A stretch of DNA of 64,000 nucleotides from Marsupella aquatica (taxonomy: Eukaryota > Marchantiophyta), in contig OZ316893.1 of NCBI GenBank assembly GCA_973895155.1, forward strand, positions 8,060,001-8,124,000, in the 5' to 3' direction. This document shows positions 23,000 to 33,645 of the stretch, one piece after another (position 1 is the first letter of the stretch; every line of letters begins with the position of its first letter). The position numbers were made by a program, and so were the translations under genes. The notes below the pieces were generated by a model. That model was not told the DNA's origin. It made no database searches and was given only the letters and a program-made list of their open reading frames with translations.

Positions 23000-23949
23000 C
23001 AGGAAGGAAAGGTTAATGGTGTGTAACCATTTCTACTAAGTGCTACCATTTCCATAACCCTCCCCTAAAAGTACTATCTCCAAGACTATCTGGTTATCTT
23101 TTTTCTGGACAGGTATTAAATACAATGAACACTGTTTGAACTCGGGTTCTAGTCTGAAACCTGTTCCCACAAAGCTCAAGAAAGTTAAAGCTCAAGAAAG
23201 TTTCCTGGCTGATGCACTTCCTCACTTTCTTGTCACAGGTTAGAGGCTAGTAACCCCAGACCACAAACCATTATTACCCTATCCTTAATTTTATACATAA
23301 TTTTGTTTGTGGTTATTATCCACACCCCCTGGCCAGCCTAGAATGTGGGTATCTATCACACTTTGAGTACTACTGGCCAGCCTAGATTGGGGGTGATGAG
23401 ACTGGGTGAACTTCTCCAAATGAAACAAGGGCAAAAATACACATAAGATGTAAGCCTGGTAATCCATGGCCACGGACAATGGGTTATCCTATGCCTGGAG
23501 AAGTTAAAAACAGTTTTTGAAGACAATACTTTAGTCACAATAAAATAACAGCAAAGGGGTTATATGGTCATTGGTGGCGTGGCAAAGAATACAGGAGGGG
23601 GTACAGGAGACACTTCATGGTAATAATGATAGCATTGTGTTATTCCTCCTGACTCCTCGCTTGTCAGCAAACACTCTGGCCTGGAATACTTATCCCTGTG
23701 ATATGCAATAAGTTGATATCTAATAGAAAGATAAACACCCATACAACCCCAATGAGCAAAAGGTGAACACCTCTCCCAGTTATAAGATTTATAATACAAA
23801 GATCAACACCTATAGACACCCCAATGACCAAAATCTACAACTATAGACAATGCCGCCATTTTTTGTCCTTCGTCCTTTTACAAACTTCACTGTCGGCAGG
23901 AATCAAAACTGGCCGTTAGATGTTTGAGTGAATTTTTTGTATCCATTTG

Positions 23950-24490
23950 ATTAGCACTCGCTCTCCCTCGCGAGGCCACCCACGCCCAACAATACCATCC
24001 GTTCCCTCGCCTCGCTCTACGCCTTGCCTTGCCTCTACGCCTGCCCACCTAAATCTCGCGTCGGCCATCATTGAGGGGATTATCCCCCTGGCATTTGGGA
24101 GCTCCCCCCAATGCCTCATTCTCCCTCCCCTCCGTGCGTTCATGATGCACCCCCCTCGAGATGCCTCTCCCTCCCATGGCTCCCAATTTTAATTAATGGA
24201 CCTTCATCAATTCCCTCCCACCCTCGCAAATGGTCCTCCCATCCCGTCCCGTCTGGTCCCCTCGCCTCCCCTCCCCTCCATGCCGTTATGGACCCCCACC
24301 TCGCGATGCCTTGCCCTTCCCTTGATGCTCCCTCAGAATGGTCCCCCGATGCCTTGGCTCCCCTCCGTGCCTTCATAATGGACCCCCCTTGCGATGCCTC
24401 GCCCTTGCTCTCGATATTAATTAATGGAGCCCCCCTTGCTCCCGATGCCTGGCCTCAATGTTCCCAAATCCTGATGCCTCGCCTCGCCTT
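23950..24490. repeat. Strongly C/T-biased tract with diverged internal repeats
   Basis: The plus strand is dominated by C and T, with recurring CGATGCCT(C/T)GCC and ATGGACCCCC words and two ATTAATTAATGGA blocks (about 24189 and 24416). The bias keeps a 180-codon frame open at 24111-24653, Pro/Ser-rich and without a domain, which I read as a compositional artefact. It could be transcribed spacer or an old minisatellite. Confidence 0.5.
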
Positions 24491-25569
24491 GCGAGCCATC
24501 AATGAGGGCCGCTACTCCTTGTTGAGCATAGATGACAATCGCAATGGGAAGCCCATGAAATATCCAACGCACAAGTGTCGACACAGAGAGATATGTGGTT
24601 CACCTTCACATGAGGCTACGTCCATGGGACACACAAGATTTACAACACTATAGGCAGACCCGCCATACCAAGCATCCATAGCACAAGCTCTCCCTACCTC
24701 TCAACTGGCTCCGTAACAATGAGCTTGAGTTCCTACTCTCCAAGCAAACACCGCTTGGGTATAGTGTGTTTGTAGCATGACTAACCTAACCTAGTTTGTG
24801 ACTAAGGTTAGCCCTAACTATGGTACAGTCGTTACTCTAGACCTAAGAGTAAATCCTAACACTCCTCGCCGGTACTGCTTGCCATCTTGTCACCTTGTGT
24901 CGTCAATCTGGTACACCTCACCCTGCCACGGTCGCCCTCCGTCCCTGCCATGGTTGCTCCAGGGGCCTTGCTTGTCATTATTGAAAATCTATAAGTACTT
25001 CGGGTGACCCAAATTACTCACTTCCAAAATGTGAATGTCGCATCCGCAGATGTGTGCCCTTCCACAGCCTTCTGAGCTTGGTCATTCTCGTCCGTTCATC
25101 AAATGAGTCAATCTATGGTTGAAAATTCAGATCATTTTTGAGATCTACATCTGAAAAAAACCAGATTATTAGATGATGAAAAATGAGGGAGAAAATTGAT
25201 AAAAACAGTCCAAACAAATTCATTGGTGGAGGCCAAAAATTTGAATTATGTTGAATTTTTGGGCAAGTTGGGCAGGGACAGGTGGCCTGGGTTACCATCA
25301 GGTGATCGGGAAAATATTCACACAATCCACTACTATTTTCTTGGTCCGTTTTGGGAAGTCAATGAAAGACCGACGCGGTGGTGGGCATAAAGTTGCTCCT
25401 GGCAGAGTAACGATGTAGACGGGGATGTAGAGCGCCGACAATTTGCGAATTGTAGTGGCAGTGGCTTGCTGATTCTCAATAGCCAAAGAGGTATTTTTAC
25501 TTGCTTCCACATATTTCAGGATGGCCATTAAAAAAATTCCAGACCTTTGTCCAGACCTTCATGTTTCAT

Positions 25570-25745
25570 CTCACCTCAACATCTTGCCCTCTTGTTGACA
25601 TCTTGCCCTCACCTCAAAAACTTGCCCTCACCTCGACCGGGGACCTCGACATCTTGCCTCTTCTCGACATCTTGCCCTCACCTCAAAATCTTGCCCTCTC
25701 CTCGACATCTTGCTCTCACCTCAAAATCTTTCGTGCAACGGACGG
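25570..25745. repeat. ~20 bp minisatellite, about eight units
   Basis: Variants of CATCTTGCCCTCACCTCAAA repeat head to tail (CATCTTGCCCTC, ACTTGCCCTCACCTCGACC, ATCTTGCCTCTTCTCGA and so on). It lies downstream of the copy A TPR-like exons and is not seen at the matching place in copy B. Confidence 0.8.
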
Positions 25746-25955
25746 GCATGGGGCGAGTGTAGACTATGACATATGTCCCTGTCCCCCATACTCATACAAT
25801 GCCCATCCAGTCTGGCTCCCATGAATGCAACTTCTACAGAAAATCATGGTCCACAATCATTCATTTTGGCAGCATATATCTTGGCTTGCTACAACTCAAA
25901 GCAACCTTCCATATCCTGATAACTAAGAACTATTGAGGTTGTTTCCAAGGAAGAA

Positions 25956-26183
25956 CTATTTGAGCTTATACTTCAGAAACTCTACCAAATTTAACCCAAG
26001 GGCAAGGCCATTCCCATAGTGATAGTTGTCTTTATCTCCAGGTTTGACTCTGAGTGCCCACACAGCATTGGCCCGGGCTCTATTATGGTCCCCCAGCAAA
26101 TACTTGACATAGCCATAGTCTATGAATTCCTGAAACAGTGTGGTCTGCAAGTACCCCTTCCAGATCCAAATCTGCAAGTGCAC
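25956..26183 (-). CDS. TPR-like terminal exon of ARM gene, copy A
   Basis: The C-terminal frame reads FIDYGYVKYLLGDHNRARAN followed by AVWALRVKPGDKDNYHYGNG, a pattern like a tetratricopeptide helix pair, and ends at a stop at 25956-25958 after KYKLK. The annotated left end is that stop; the true 5' boundary is a splice acceptor somewhere near 26180 that I cannot fix. The equivalent copy B sequence (about 41440-41600) is similar but frameshifted. A small upstream exon candidate (about 26588-26634, reading NYEFALQAYEDTK) also resembles a TPR helix. I infer these are 3' exons of the ARM-array gene just upstream on this strand, since both copies keep the same order; a separate gene is possible. 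Confidence 0.5.
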   Translation of the reverse strand: MHLQIWIWKGYLQTTLFQEFIDYGYVKYLLGDHNRARANAVWALRVKPGDKDNYHYGNGLALGLNLVEFLKYKLK

Positions 26184-26661
26184 CTTCCATGTCTCCTAGC
26201 ATTTGTTTCAGGATGCTTCTCTCCTGGAACCCAAAATTAGCTTATTTACATATGTGAGCACCATGTATGAATCTCTGTGCCTTGCTTTCTGCACATCAAA
26301 GACACCAAGTAGATTCTGATGAGAAAAGAACTGAATTGCCAAGGGAAGATATTACAAAGGTACCGCAAATGGCTGTCTTGCTGGTAAAAACTAAAAATCA
26401 AACAGGCCTCAGAAACCTTCAAGAACTTTCATCACAGCTTGCATACAAGGATGAACTCTCTGTCAGCTTCAAGGCTAATTTTGAAGCCATGATCTGTTCT
26501 AATTAAACAAATTATTGTATGTTACTTCTACCAACTAAGTGGTAAGATCCTTAACCCTAAAAGATAACAAATTCTGGATAACTAAACACCTTGGTATCTT
26601 CATAAGCCTGAAGTGCAAACTCATAGTTCACATGCTTCTAATATCAATAGTCATAATGCAG

Positions 26662-28416
26662 TCAATACAAGATTTTTGTACCTTGGCTGACATCCTCTGC
26701 TGAGGACACCAAAAGTCTGTCAATGACATCTGGGTAGCGGCTGATCTTGATCCTGTTTTCAACATCCAAGGATAACTGTCCTAATGTGAAAGCTGCCAGC
26801 TCTTGTACATCCTCCCTTACATCCTTGGCCAAGAGCTCCACAAGTCTATCAATCACATTTGGAAATTGGCTGATGTTGATTCTATTTTCAGCATCCATGG
26901 CCAACTGGCCCAATATGAAGGCTGCTGCTCCTTGTACATCCTCCCTCACATCCTCAGCCAAGAGAGCCACAAGTCCCACAATTGCATCTGGAAATTGGCC
27001 AATTTTGATCCTGTTTTCGAGATGCATGGCCAACTGTCGTAATGTGAAAGCTGCCGACCCTTGTACATCCTCCCTTACATCCTCTGCCAACAGTGCCACA
27101 ACTCTCACAATCGCATTTGGAAATTGGCCGATCTGGATCCTGTTTTCAACATCCATGGCCAACTGTTCTAATGTGAAAGATGCTGCCCCTTGTACGTTCT
27201 CTCGTACATCCTCGGCCAAGAGCGCCACAAGTCTTCCGATGGCATTTGGATATTGGCCAATCTGGATCCTGTTTTCAACATCCATGGACAATTGTCGTAA
27301 TGTGAGACATGCTGATGCTTGTACATCATGCCTTACATCCTCGGCCAAGAGTGCCACAAGTGTCCCAATCGCATTTGGAAACTGGCCAATCTTGGTCCTG
27401 TTTTCGACATTCATGGCCAACTGTCGTAATGTGAATGCTGCCGACCCTTGTACATCCTCCCTTACATCCTTGGCCAAGAGGGCCACAAGTCTCTCAATGG
27501 TATTTGGAAATTGGCCAATCTGGATCCTGTTTTCAACATCCATGGACAACACTCTTAATGTGAGAGCCACCGACACTTGTACATCCTCCCTTACATCCTT
27601 GGCCAAGAGCGCCACAAGTCTCATAATCGCATTTGGATATTGGCCGATCTTGGTCCTGTTTCCAACATCCATGGCCAACTGTCTTAGTGTGAAAGCTGCC
27701 GGCCCTTTTACATCCTCCCTTACATTCTTAGCCAAGAGGGCCACAAGTCTCCCAATGGCATTTGGGAATTGGCCTATCTGGATCCTATTTTCAACATTTA
27801 TGGACAACTGTCGTAATGTGAGAGCTGCTGACACTTGTACATCCTCCCTTACATCCTCTGCTAAGAGCCCCACAAGTCTCCTAATTGCATTTGGAAATTG
27901 ACCGATCTTGGTCCTGTTTCCAGCATCCATGGCCAACTGTCCTAATGTGCAAGCAACATTCCCTTGGTCATCCTCACTTACATCCTCAGCCAAGAGCGCC
28001 AGAAGTCTGCGAATCACATCCTGGCTCACATCCTCTTCGCCGAAGAGAGCCGCAAGTCTCTCAGTTATATTTGGAAATTGGCTGATCTTGAAGCTGTTTA
28101 CAACATCTGTAGTGAGCTCTCGTAATGTGGAAGCCGCTATCAGCGCATCCTTGGTGACGTCGTCCGCCTGGAGTCTTCCAATGACACCGGGAATGCGGGC
28201 GGGAATGACGTCTGGAGATTTGAGCACGGAGCCTGAGAGAACATTTTGAGCAATGGTCTTCGGAGATCCAAGGACGGAGCCTGAGAAAACATTGCGATCG
28301 CACTGGGGATTAATAGTCATAATTAATCGATAAGAGCAAGTTGGGTTTGAAAAGCTCCATCTAGGACGTTGCCTGAACTCTTTCGGAATTCCGGACCTAA
28401 CCATCAAAGACAACAT
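26662..28416 (-). CDS. Armadillo/HEAT-like repeat protein, copy A
   Basis: A 584-codon frame with a short N-terminal region and then about 12 tandem 43-residue repeats of the form IGQFPNAIGRLVALLAEDV then REDVQGSAAFTLRQLAMDVENR. Hydrophobic spacing over two to three short helices fits armadillo/HEAT solenoids, which act as protein-binding scaffolds. The DNA repeats every 129 bp with high identity, so the array also keeps a long meaningless frame open on the other strand. The likeliest start is the internal ATG at 28320 (MTINPQ), because the corresponding ATG-ATTAATCC context is shared with copy B; the 28416 ATG is also in frame. The array ends at an AAG|GTACAA splice-donor-like site at 26682, so the 20-bp tail to the stop at 26662 may be intronic and the protein may continue into the TPR-like exons. 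The exact family and partner are unknown. Confidence 0.75.
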   Translation of the reverse strand: MLSLMVRSGIPKEFRQRPRWSFSNPTCSYRLIMTINPQCDRNVFSGSVLGSPKTIAQNVLSGSVLKSPDVIPARIPGVIGRLQADDVTKDALIAASTLRELTTDVVNSFKISQFPNITERLAALFGEEDVSQDVIRRLLALLAEDVSEDDQGNVACTLGQLAMDAGNRTKIGQFPNAIRRLVGLLAEDVREDVQVSAALTLRQLSINVENRIQIGQFPNAIGRLVALLAKNVREDVKGPAAFTLRQLAMDVGNRTKIGQYPNAIMRLVALLAKDVREDVQVSVALTLRVLSMDVENRIQIGQFPNTIERLVALLAKDVREDVQGSAAFTLRQLAMNVENRTKIGQFPNAIGTLVALLAEDVRHDVQASACLTLRQLSMDVENRIQIGQYPNAIGRLVALLAEDVRENVQGAASFTLEQLAMDVENRIQIGQFPNAIVRVVALLAEDVREDVQGSAAFTLRQLAMHLENRIKIGQFPDAIVGLVALLAEDVREDVQGAAAFILGQLAMDAENRINISQFPNVIDRLVELLAKDVREDVQELAAFTLGQLSLDVENRIKISRYPDVIDRLLVSSAEDVSQGTKILY

Positions 28417-29236
28417 TCAGTCTGGCGACAGGGAAGCTATCTAGCCACGGACACAGCAAACTGATATCGGGACCTATGGGCTCATCTGAGCTGCAACGTG
28501 ACACCGAATCCAAAACGATCACGTATGTATATTGCCGGTTATTAAGTTCATTCATTAACATGACATCCCAAGCAACTCGGTTAGATGTTCAAAACCTTGG
28601 TTTTTCTTTCGAATCAAGCACCACAGAAAAGAAAAGAATAAAAAACTTGCGGATGCTAGTGTTGGATGCCAGACAACAAATTGACTAAATTTAACAACAA
28701 AGAACTTTAACCAACTCAATTAACATGACTTCCAAAACCACCAAGATCAGCACCTTGATTTAATGAGACGAACTACAGTAATTATCGCGTTCAAACGTGA
28801 ATTGATGCGAAAAGGAAAGATAAGTAGATTGCGCGCCAACATCCGAATGAGTCTAAATGCAAATACTTCATTCTGTTAGCATTCATATTTTAGAAGCGAA
28901 TCTCTGGCAAAGAGCTGACCTTCTTTCTGAATACTTCCGAAAATCTTGGTACAATCTTCCGCAGCTGGTGACGCTTGTGGAGTGCGAGCATCATGACCGG
29001 GATCGTGACCTGGATAGGATTAAACACAAACTTATTGTTACGATGGATTTGTGGCCTAGATGAGTAGACCAAATTTTACAATTATCCACAGTCGAAAAGC
29101 ATGACAATTCATTGACGGGGCAAAGTCAACATAAATCCACTTTCATTGGAAGCTCGAGCTCAAGCTCGACGATATTACTTTCATTGCAGCTTGCGGAAGT
29201 TACTTACGACATTTCGCCAACTTTGGTCTCGCCTTG

Positions 29237-29599
29237 TTATGAAAGAAACCGGGGAAAGAAAATCTTACTCCGCATTCTCAGAACCTCAGGATCACGAAGT
29301 AGAGGATCCTCGCGTCGGATGACCGACGAATCTGGGCATCGTGTGACGTCAGGATCTTCCGAATGTAGTGTTTTTCTGTGATCCAAATCTCTTATGGAAA
29401 TGGGAAGTCGCCATCCTCTGTACTTCAGGTAATAAATTATCTCGAAGCCAACGTAGCTAGCAGCAATAAGCGCAACTATAATCAGCCATCTCGTTAGCAG
29501 GGACGTGTACTTTTGCAGCGGAGGGGATATATCATTACTAATGACATTAACAACAACAGGCATCAGCATAATCACTACCGTAAATTTTAGAAGTCGCAT
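29237..29599 (-). pseudogene. Truncated membrane protein gene, copy A
   Basis: Starting at the ATG at 29599 (MRLLKF, aligned with MQILKF in copy B), about 110 residues match the N-terminus of the intact copy B protein, with two hydrophobic segments and the conserved tract IIYYLKYRGWRLPISI then RREDPLL.DPEVL. After LRMR the reading diverges and stops. Comparison with copy B shows that everything from mid exon 1 through exon 7 (about 3.26 kb, B positions ~45205-48465) is missing here, the junction lying near 29226. It is therefore most likely a deletion-derived pseudogene, although a short two-helix peptide could still be made. Confidence 0.8.
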
Positions 29600-30999
29600 T
29601 TTGTTGTTATCGCTGTGGGCCAACCCAGACAAGTGCTTGCATGACGTTCCTACAAGTTTTGTACTAAAAACCTACAATACCTAGTACCTCGTACAATACG
29701 GTACTAGGAGGAAACTCTGATGAACTCCCGGCTCGAACTTCATGCCCGGGGAACTGAAAGAACGCAAATAGCCATGCTAAATCCCGGGCCATGAAGGTTG
29801 GTATGAGGATAGATGGCGAATCACGGGAATCTCCAAGTTCTAAGGATTATAGTCTAATTTTTCTCACCAAAAACGGTCATGAAATCGTAGAGCTCCCTGT
29901 AATAAGTACTCGTAAACCATGATCCACTCAAGCGCGAGTTTAAGGATCGATGGACAGACGCCCTTAATTAGTACTCCGCAGAAGCGTGGATAACCTCCCC
30001 TGAGCTAGACCCCGAGCATTAAAAATTGTCGGCTTCTGATAGTCCTCTTCATGGGGGCTGTACTCGACGACGTGGACTTCAAAGGCTATGTAGTGTCGAA
30101 TCTACCCATGGTATACTCATACAAGAACTGTCCCAACCGGCAATACCCATCAGCGGGAGGAGAGAATCGACGCAGACGATGGCAGCCTCATACTCCAAAA
30201 GGTGACGCGAGTGAGGGATAATAAGTCCTCAATTTGACACCCTGAACACCACAACGAGTCATGACATGCATAGCTCGCGATCCCGGCAGCAAAAAGACGT
30301 CCATGTAATATGAATTGACTTTACAGAAGTCCTGAAGAAACTACAGATTTTCGTCTGTCTGTGATACCTGTATACGATGTGATTCAACGAATTCTAGCCC
30401 CTTCAATCCGCAAGGACGGCAGCAGATATAGTGGACCATTTTGTCGGGAGGATTGTCTGAGCTATCTCCGGCCCTGATCGATACCCGAGTCCTATGCCCC
30501 ACAGATTTAACTCGACGGTGCACGACTTCCTTCTCAACGCACTCTCGAAGTTCACACGGGAAGAGGTTCCAACTACATGAAACAGCGCCCCGGCCGGCTG
30601 GGTTTATTTGTGCGATCCTCAGTCCCTTCTCCGTCTGCATTGTCATCCTCGGCATTGCTATCTCCCTTTCTGTTAGGTGGATGACGAGAGATTCGGGCTT
30701 CTTTTTGCATCTTGCCTGAGGTGGGTTACCGAGAAGCTCTCAAGAAGCGCGACTTTGTGCAAATTCCGCACCATTAGATGCTGCATCCTTGGATTTCATC
30801 ATCAACTTTCACAGCCGCCTACAGAGTCTACGCCTGGATCTAGCTGAGCTACCCAAATTGTTGACAGATACTACACTCCACCTAGTCTGCCAGCAGCGAA
30901 AAACTGGTCCCACAATTCAATCTCGGAATCTCCACTGCAATTGGACCTTGGAGTGGTACTCAACCGCGTGATAACGAAAGTATTGATCATAATCTGTAA

Positions 31000-31425
31000 G
31001 TAGGATCTCTTTAAGTGCACACTCCCGGGAAGAAGCAGCCCGGTGTGCACGAAAGAGGATTTGCACTAAGTGATAAGTGCAAACCGGTAGAACTGTGCAC
31101 TTGTTGGTAAGAGAGTGTGTTCCACAGTGCAAAAAGTGCAGATGTATTTTGGTCCTTGCTCTAAATAGGATGTCCCACTCCATAAGTGCATTTTTTACTC
31201 TATCAACAACTGGCTTGCACTTATCAATAAATATAATTTGATGGGATTGTGCGCTTACTGGTAAGTGTACATGTGCACTTATGGAGGGGTTTCACTTATA
31301 AAGTTGTTTTATAGGGGAACGTTTCAGGCCTGTTTGTTTACAAAAGGTGCAAAAAAGTGAAAAACAAGATATCTTGCAGTGATCCAGGGTTTTCACTTAT
31401 GGAATTTGCGCTTAGAGGAAGCCGA
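31000..31425. mobile_element. ~420 bp insertion with TAAGTGCAC motifs in copy A
   Basis: Copy B reads continuously from ...CACAATCTGTGTAGCGAGCG to AGAGTTGGCGCGAC (about 50405-50432). Copy A is split at that point by about 420 bp. The insert is rich in (T)AAGTGCAC/GTGCACTTA words in both orientations. Its ends, CTCTTTAAGTGCACACTCC on the left and CTCTAAGCGCAAATTCC read in reverse from the right, look like degraded terminal inverted repeats. It encodes nothing. A MITE inserted after the duplication is the simplest reading; the target duplication is not clear. Confidence 0.6.
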
Positions 31426-33302
31426 CTGAAGTGGTCAAGAGTTGGCGCGACTTTTCTACATACACACGTTATTCTAGATTTTATCAGACAACAGTATAAT
31501 CGAGATGTCCAGAATCACGCAGTGGATAGAACCCAGGATAGGATAGGTTGCTTACAATCATCATGGTGATGCTTGAGAAGGGTCCACAGACTACACTGAG
31601 AGTTCATTCCTGAAAAACTCCTTGGTCCCCTTTTCTTCACTTCCACTAGTGTAGCTTCTCACTGGGTTGACCATTTTTGTTTGGTGAATGAGACTAGACT
31701 AGCCTAGACTAGACTAAGTTTGGTGAATGAGTCTACACTAGACTAGTCAGAATGACCCTGCTTTGCTTCTAATAGATGGTGGGTACCAATCGCCCATTTC
31801 CAATTTCACCCTAGCTCAAAGGTGCATGTGCCCCCAATGGTCTACTATGGAGTGAGTCAAGAATCTTCACTCTAGATCTTAGGCCCATATTATAGTTTCC
31901 CATTTACCCTTTATTAAACAGATTGTCATCTTGCTTTTCAGATATCACCACCTTCCACATTTTGGGATTAATTATTAAGATGACATTTTGTTTGCCATGG
32001 GTTAAGTAACTTACCTGTTCAACCAGAGAAGATGCTATGACCTGGGCCCGGAGGGGGATTTCACTTCCAAAAAAATGGCACATCACGTGCAACAAATGAT
32101 AAGGTCATTTTATTAGTTTGAAGGGAAGACCTAAGAATTTTATCAGAAAAACAATATGGTCTTTTAAATTCAATTTTGAGATTTATAAGAACATTGGGGT
32201 CTTTCTAATAAACCAAATTTTTAGAATATTCCAAGAATATTTCAATTTTATAAGGGTTGAAAATTTTCAAAAAATCTTACATTTTAGGGGCGCCAAGGCC
32301 AAAAAACTTCACAAGTGATGGGGAGGCATCCATATCTAGTGAGACCCCCGAGGCTACGGCTCTGAGATCATCACATTGGAGGATAAGTGACAGTTCCCAT
32401 CAGTCACCTTAAGAGCAAGAGGGTGGATGAGGGTCAAGGAGGTCACTCAGGAAATATAGAGGCAATGGTGGGGCTCGTCATGGGAGTGAAACCCTGCTCT
32501 AGCCGGGGCTCTAGCATTCCAGTAATGGGGGTAAGTGAGTGAAGGTAGCCTTCAAATGCTTTGATGTAACAATCTCAGAGCCCTAAGATATTTTGTGGCT
32601 ATATTTGACAAAACAATGTGGCCATATAGAAAAACCCATTTTATCCAATGGACATTACTTAGAAGATGTTGCAAGTCAAATGGACAATATGGAGCTCACT
32701 GGTTTGAAACTTTTTCCTAAACAATGATGGGCATTCAGAAGATGTTTCAAGGCAAAGGTAGAATGACATTAAAAAATAAAAGCGTAGAATTTTGAGCTCT
32801 TGGTCGAGCTTATACTGGTTTTCACTCTTTTTATCAATGTCACTAAGAACATGTTTCAGGGCCAAATGACAACTTCAGCTCAAAGGTGCATGTACCTGGT
32901 AAGCTTTGATCCCATGCCAGGCGTTCATTTTCAACAAGTAAAGTGAAAATGTGCTTCCTTGCTGTCCACTTTGGGAGCCATTCGTTCACCGCCCTGTTCA
33001 CATTTTCATTTGGAAAGTTTTGTGTCTTCAGGACTTTCAGTGAAGCAACTTTCCTTTGTCTGGTAAGTGGGTCACTAGTTTTGGAGTGACTCAATACTAT
33101 CGAGTGAATTACTCACACTTCTGGCTCTTTATTGTGTATCTCTAGTAATGGGGGATTCTCTCATACTCTCTGCATGTTATTATTACAGAGTTTCTTTTTT
33201 CATGTGTAGTTTGCAGAAGTGCAACCCCAATGCAAGCCTCTTATATATTTTCTATTGAGAATTATATATTTTGATTATTTTCTAGGGCCCTATTTAGGGT
33301 GG
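31426..33302. other. Intergenic, nothing recognised
   Basis: The end of duplication copy A (to about 31620), a short TAGACTAGACTA-type tract at about 31690-31745, then mixed sequence with frames of at most 83 codons up to the copia target site. No gene or element was identified. Confidence 0.4.
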
Positions 33303-33307
33303 ACTCC

Positions 33308-33631
33308 TGTTAGGGTTTCGATTCAACCTTGGCTAGGTTAACTAGAGTAAGTTAACCGGAGTAACATTAGTTGACTAGACTCTTCATGAAGGGATAACCC
33401 TCTTGGTGTCCCATGGAGAGAGAACACTTAGTTGAGAACTTTGTGAGAGAGAGAGAGAGAGCTTGGACCATGGAGCTATGGTGATATGTACTTTTCGTGT
33501 TCATATTGAAGCTCTTGGTGCGGCCGTGGACGTAGCCTTGACGGGGTGAACCACGTATCTTTGTGTCGGTGTACCGGAGTGTTGTATGATTGATGATTGT
33601 GAGACGTCATGCTGTCCGTTTCAATCCTATA
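33308..33631 (+). repeat. Copia 5' LTR
   Basis: Begins TGTTAGGGTTTCGATTCAAC and ends CAATCCTATA. It matches 40041-40368 throughout, apart from about 14 substitutions, mostly transitions, and a few short indels such as a GA-repeat length change. Confidence 0.95.
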
Positions 33632-33633
33632 AT

Positions 33634-33645
33634 TGGTATCAGAGC
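33634..33645 (+). promoter_or_regulatory. Primer-binding site (initiator tRNA-Met)
   Basis: TGGTATCAGAGC, two bases after the 5' LTR, complementary to the 3' end of plant initiator methionine tRNA, the usual primer of copia elements. Confidence 0.9.

Larger units (their letters stand above)
23590..31620. repeat. Segmental duplication, copy A
   Basis: Colinear, direct-orientation similarity to about 40950-50590. Anchors are the CAGCAAACA...TGCAATA block (23660 vs 41030), AATGCCCATCCAGTC (25798 vs 41261), AAAATCATGGTC (25841 vs 41298), the TPR-like exons, the 129 bp repeat array, CAATCTCTGGCAAAGAGCTGACCTTCTT-like sequence (28900 vs 44883), the membrane-protein exon (29400 vs 48600), CCGGCCCTGATCGATACC (30468 vs 49759) and AAGGGTCCACAGACTACA (31578 vs 50568). 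Copy A lacks about 3.3 kb present in B and carries a ~420 bp insertion of its own. Confidence 0.85.

Noticed and set aside
25570-25745. CRISPR-like array
   Set aside because: Units are contiguous variants of about 20 bp with no constant repeat and unique spacers, and the DNA is clearly eukaryotic.
26747-27901. 384-codon frame on the plus strand, antisense to the copy A ARM array
   Set aside because: The array period (129 bp) is a multiple of three, so any frame open in one unit stays open in all. The product is a Cys/Ser-rich repetition with no domain, and the sense strand gives an ARM-like protein.
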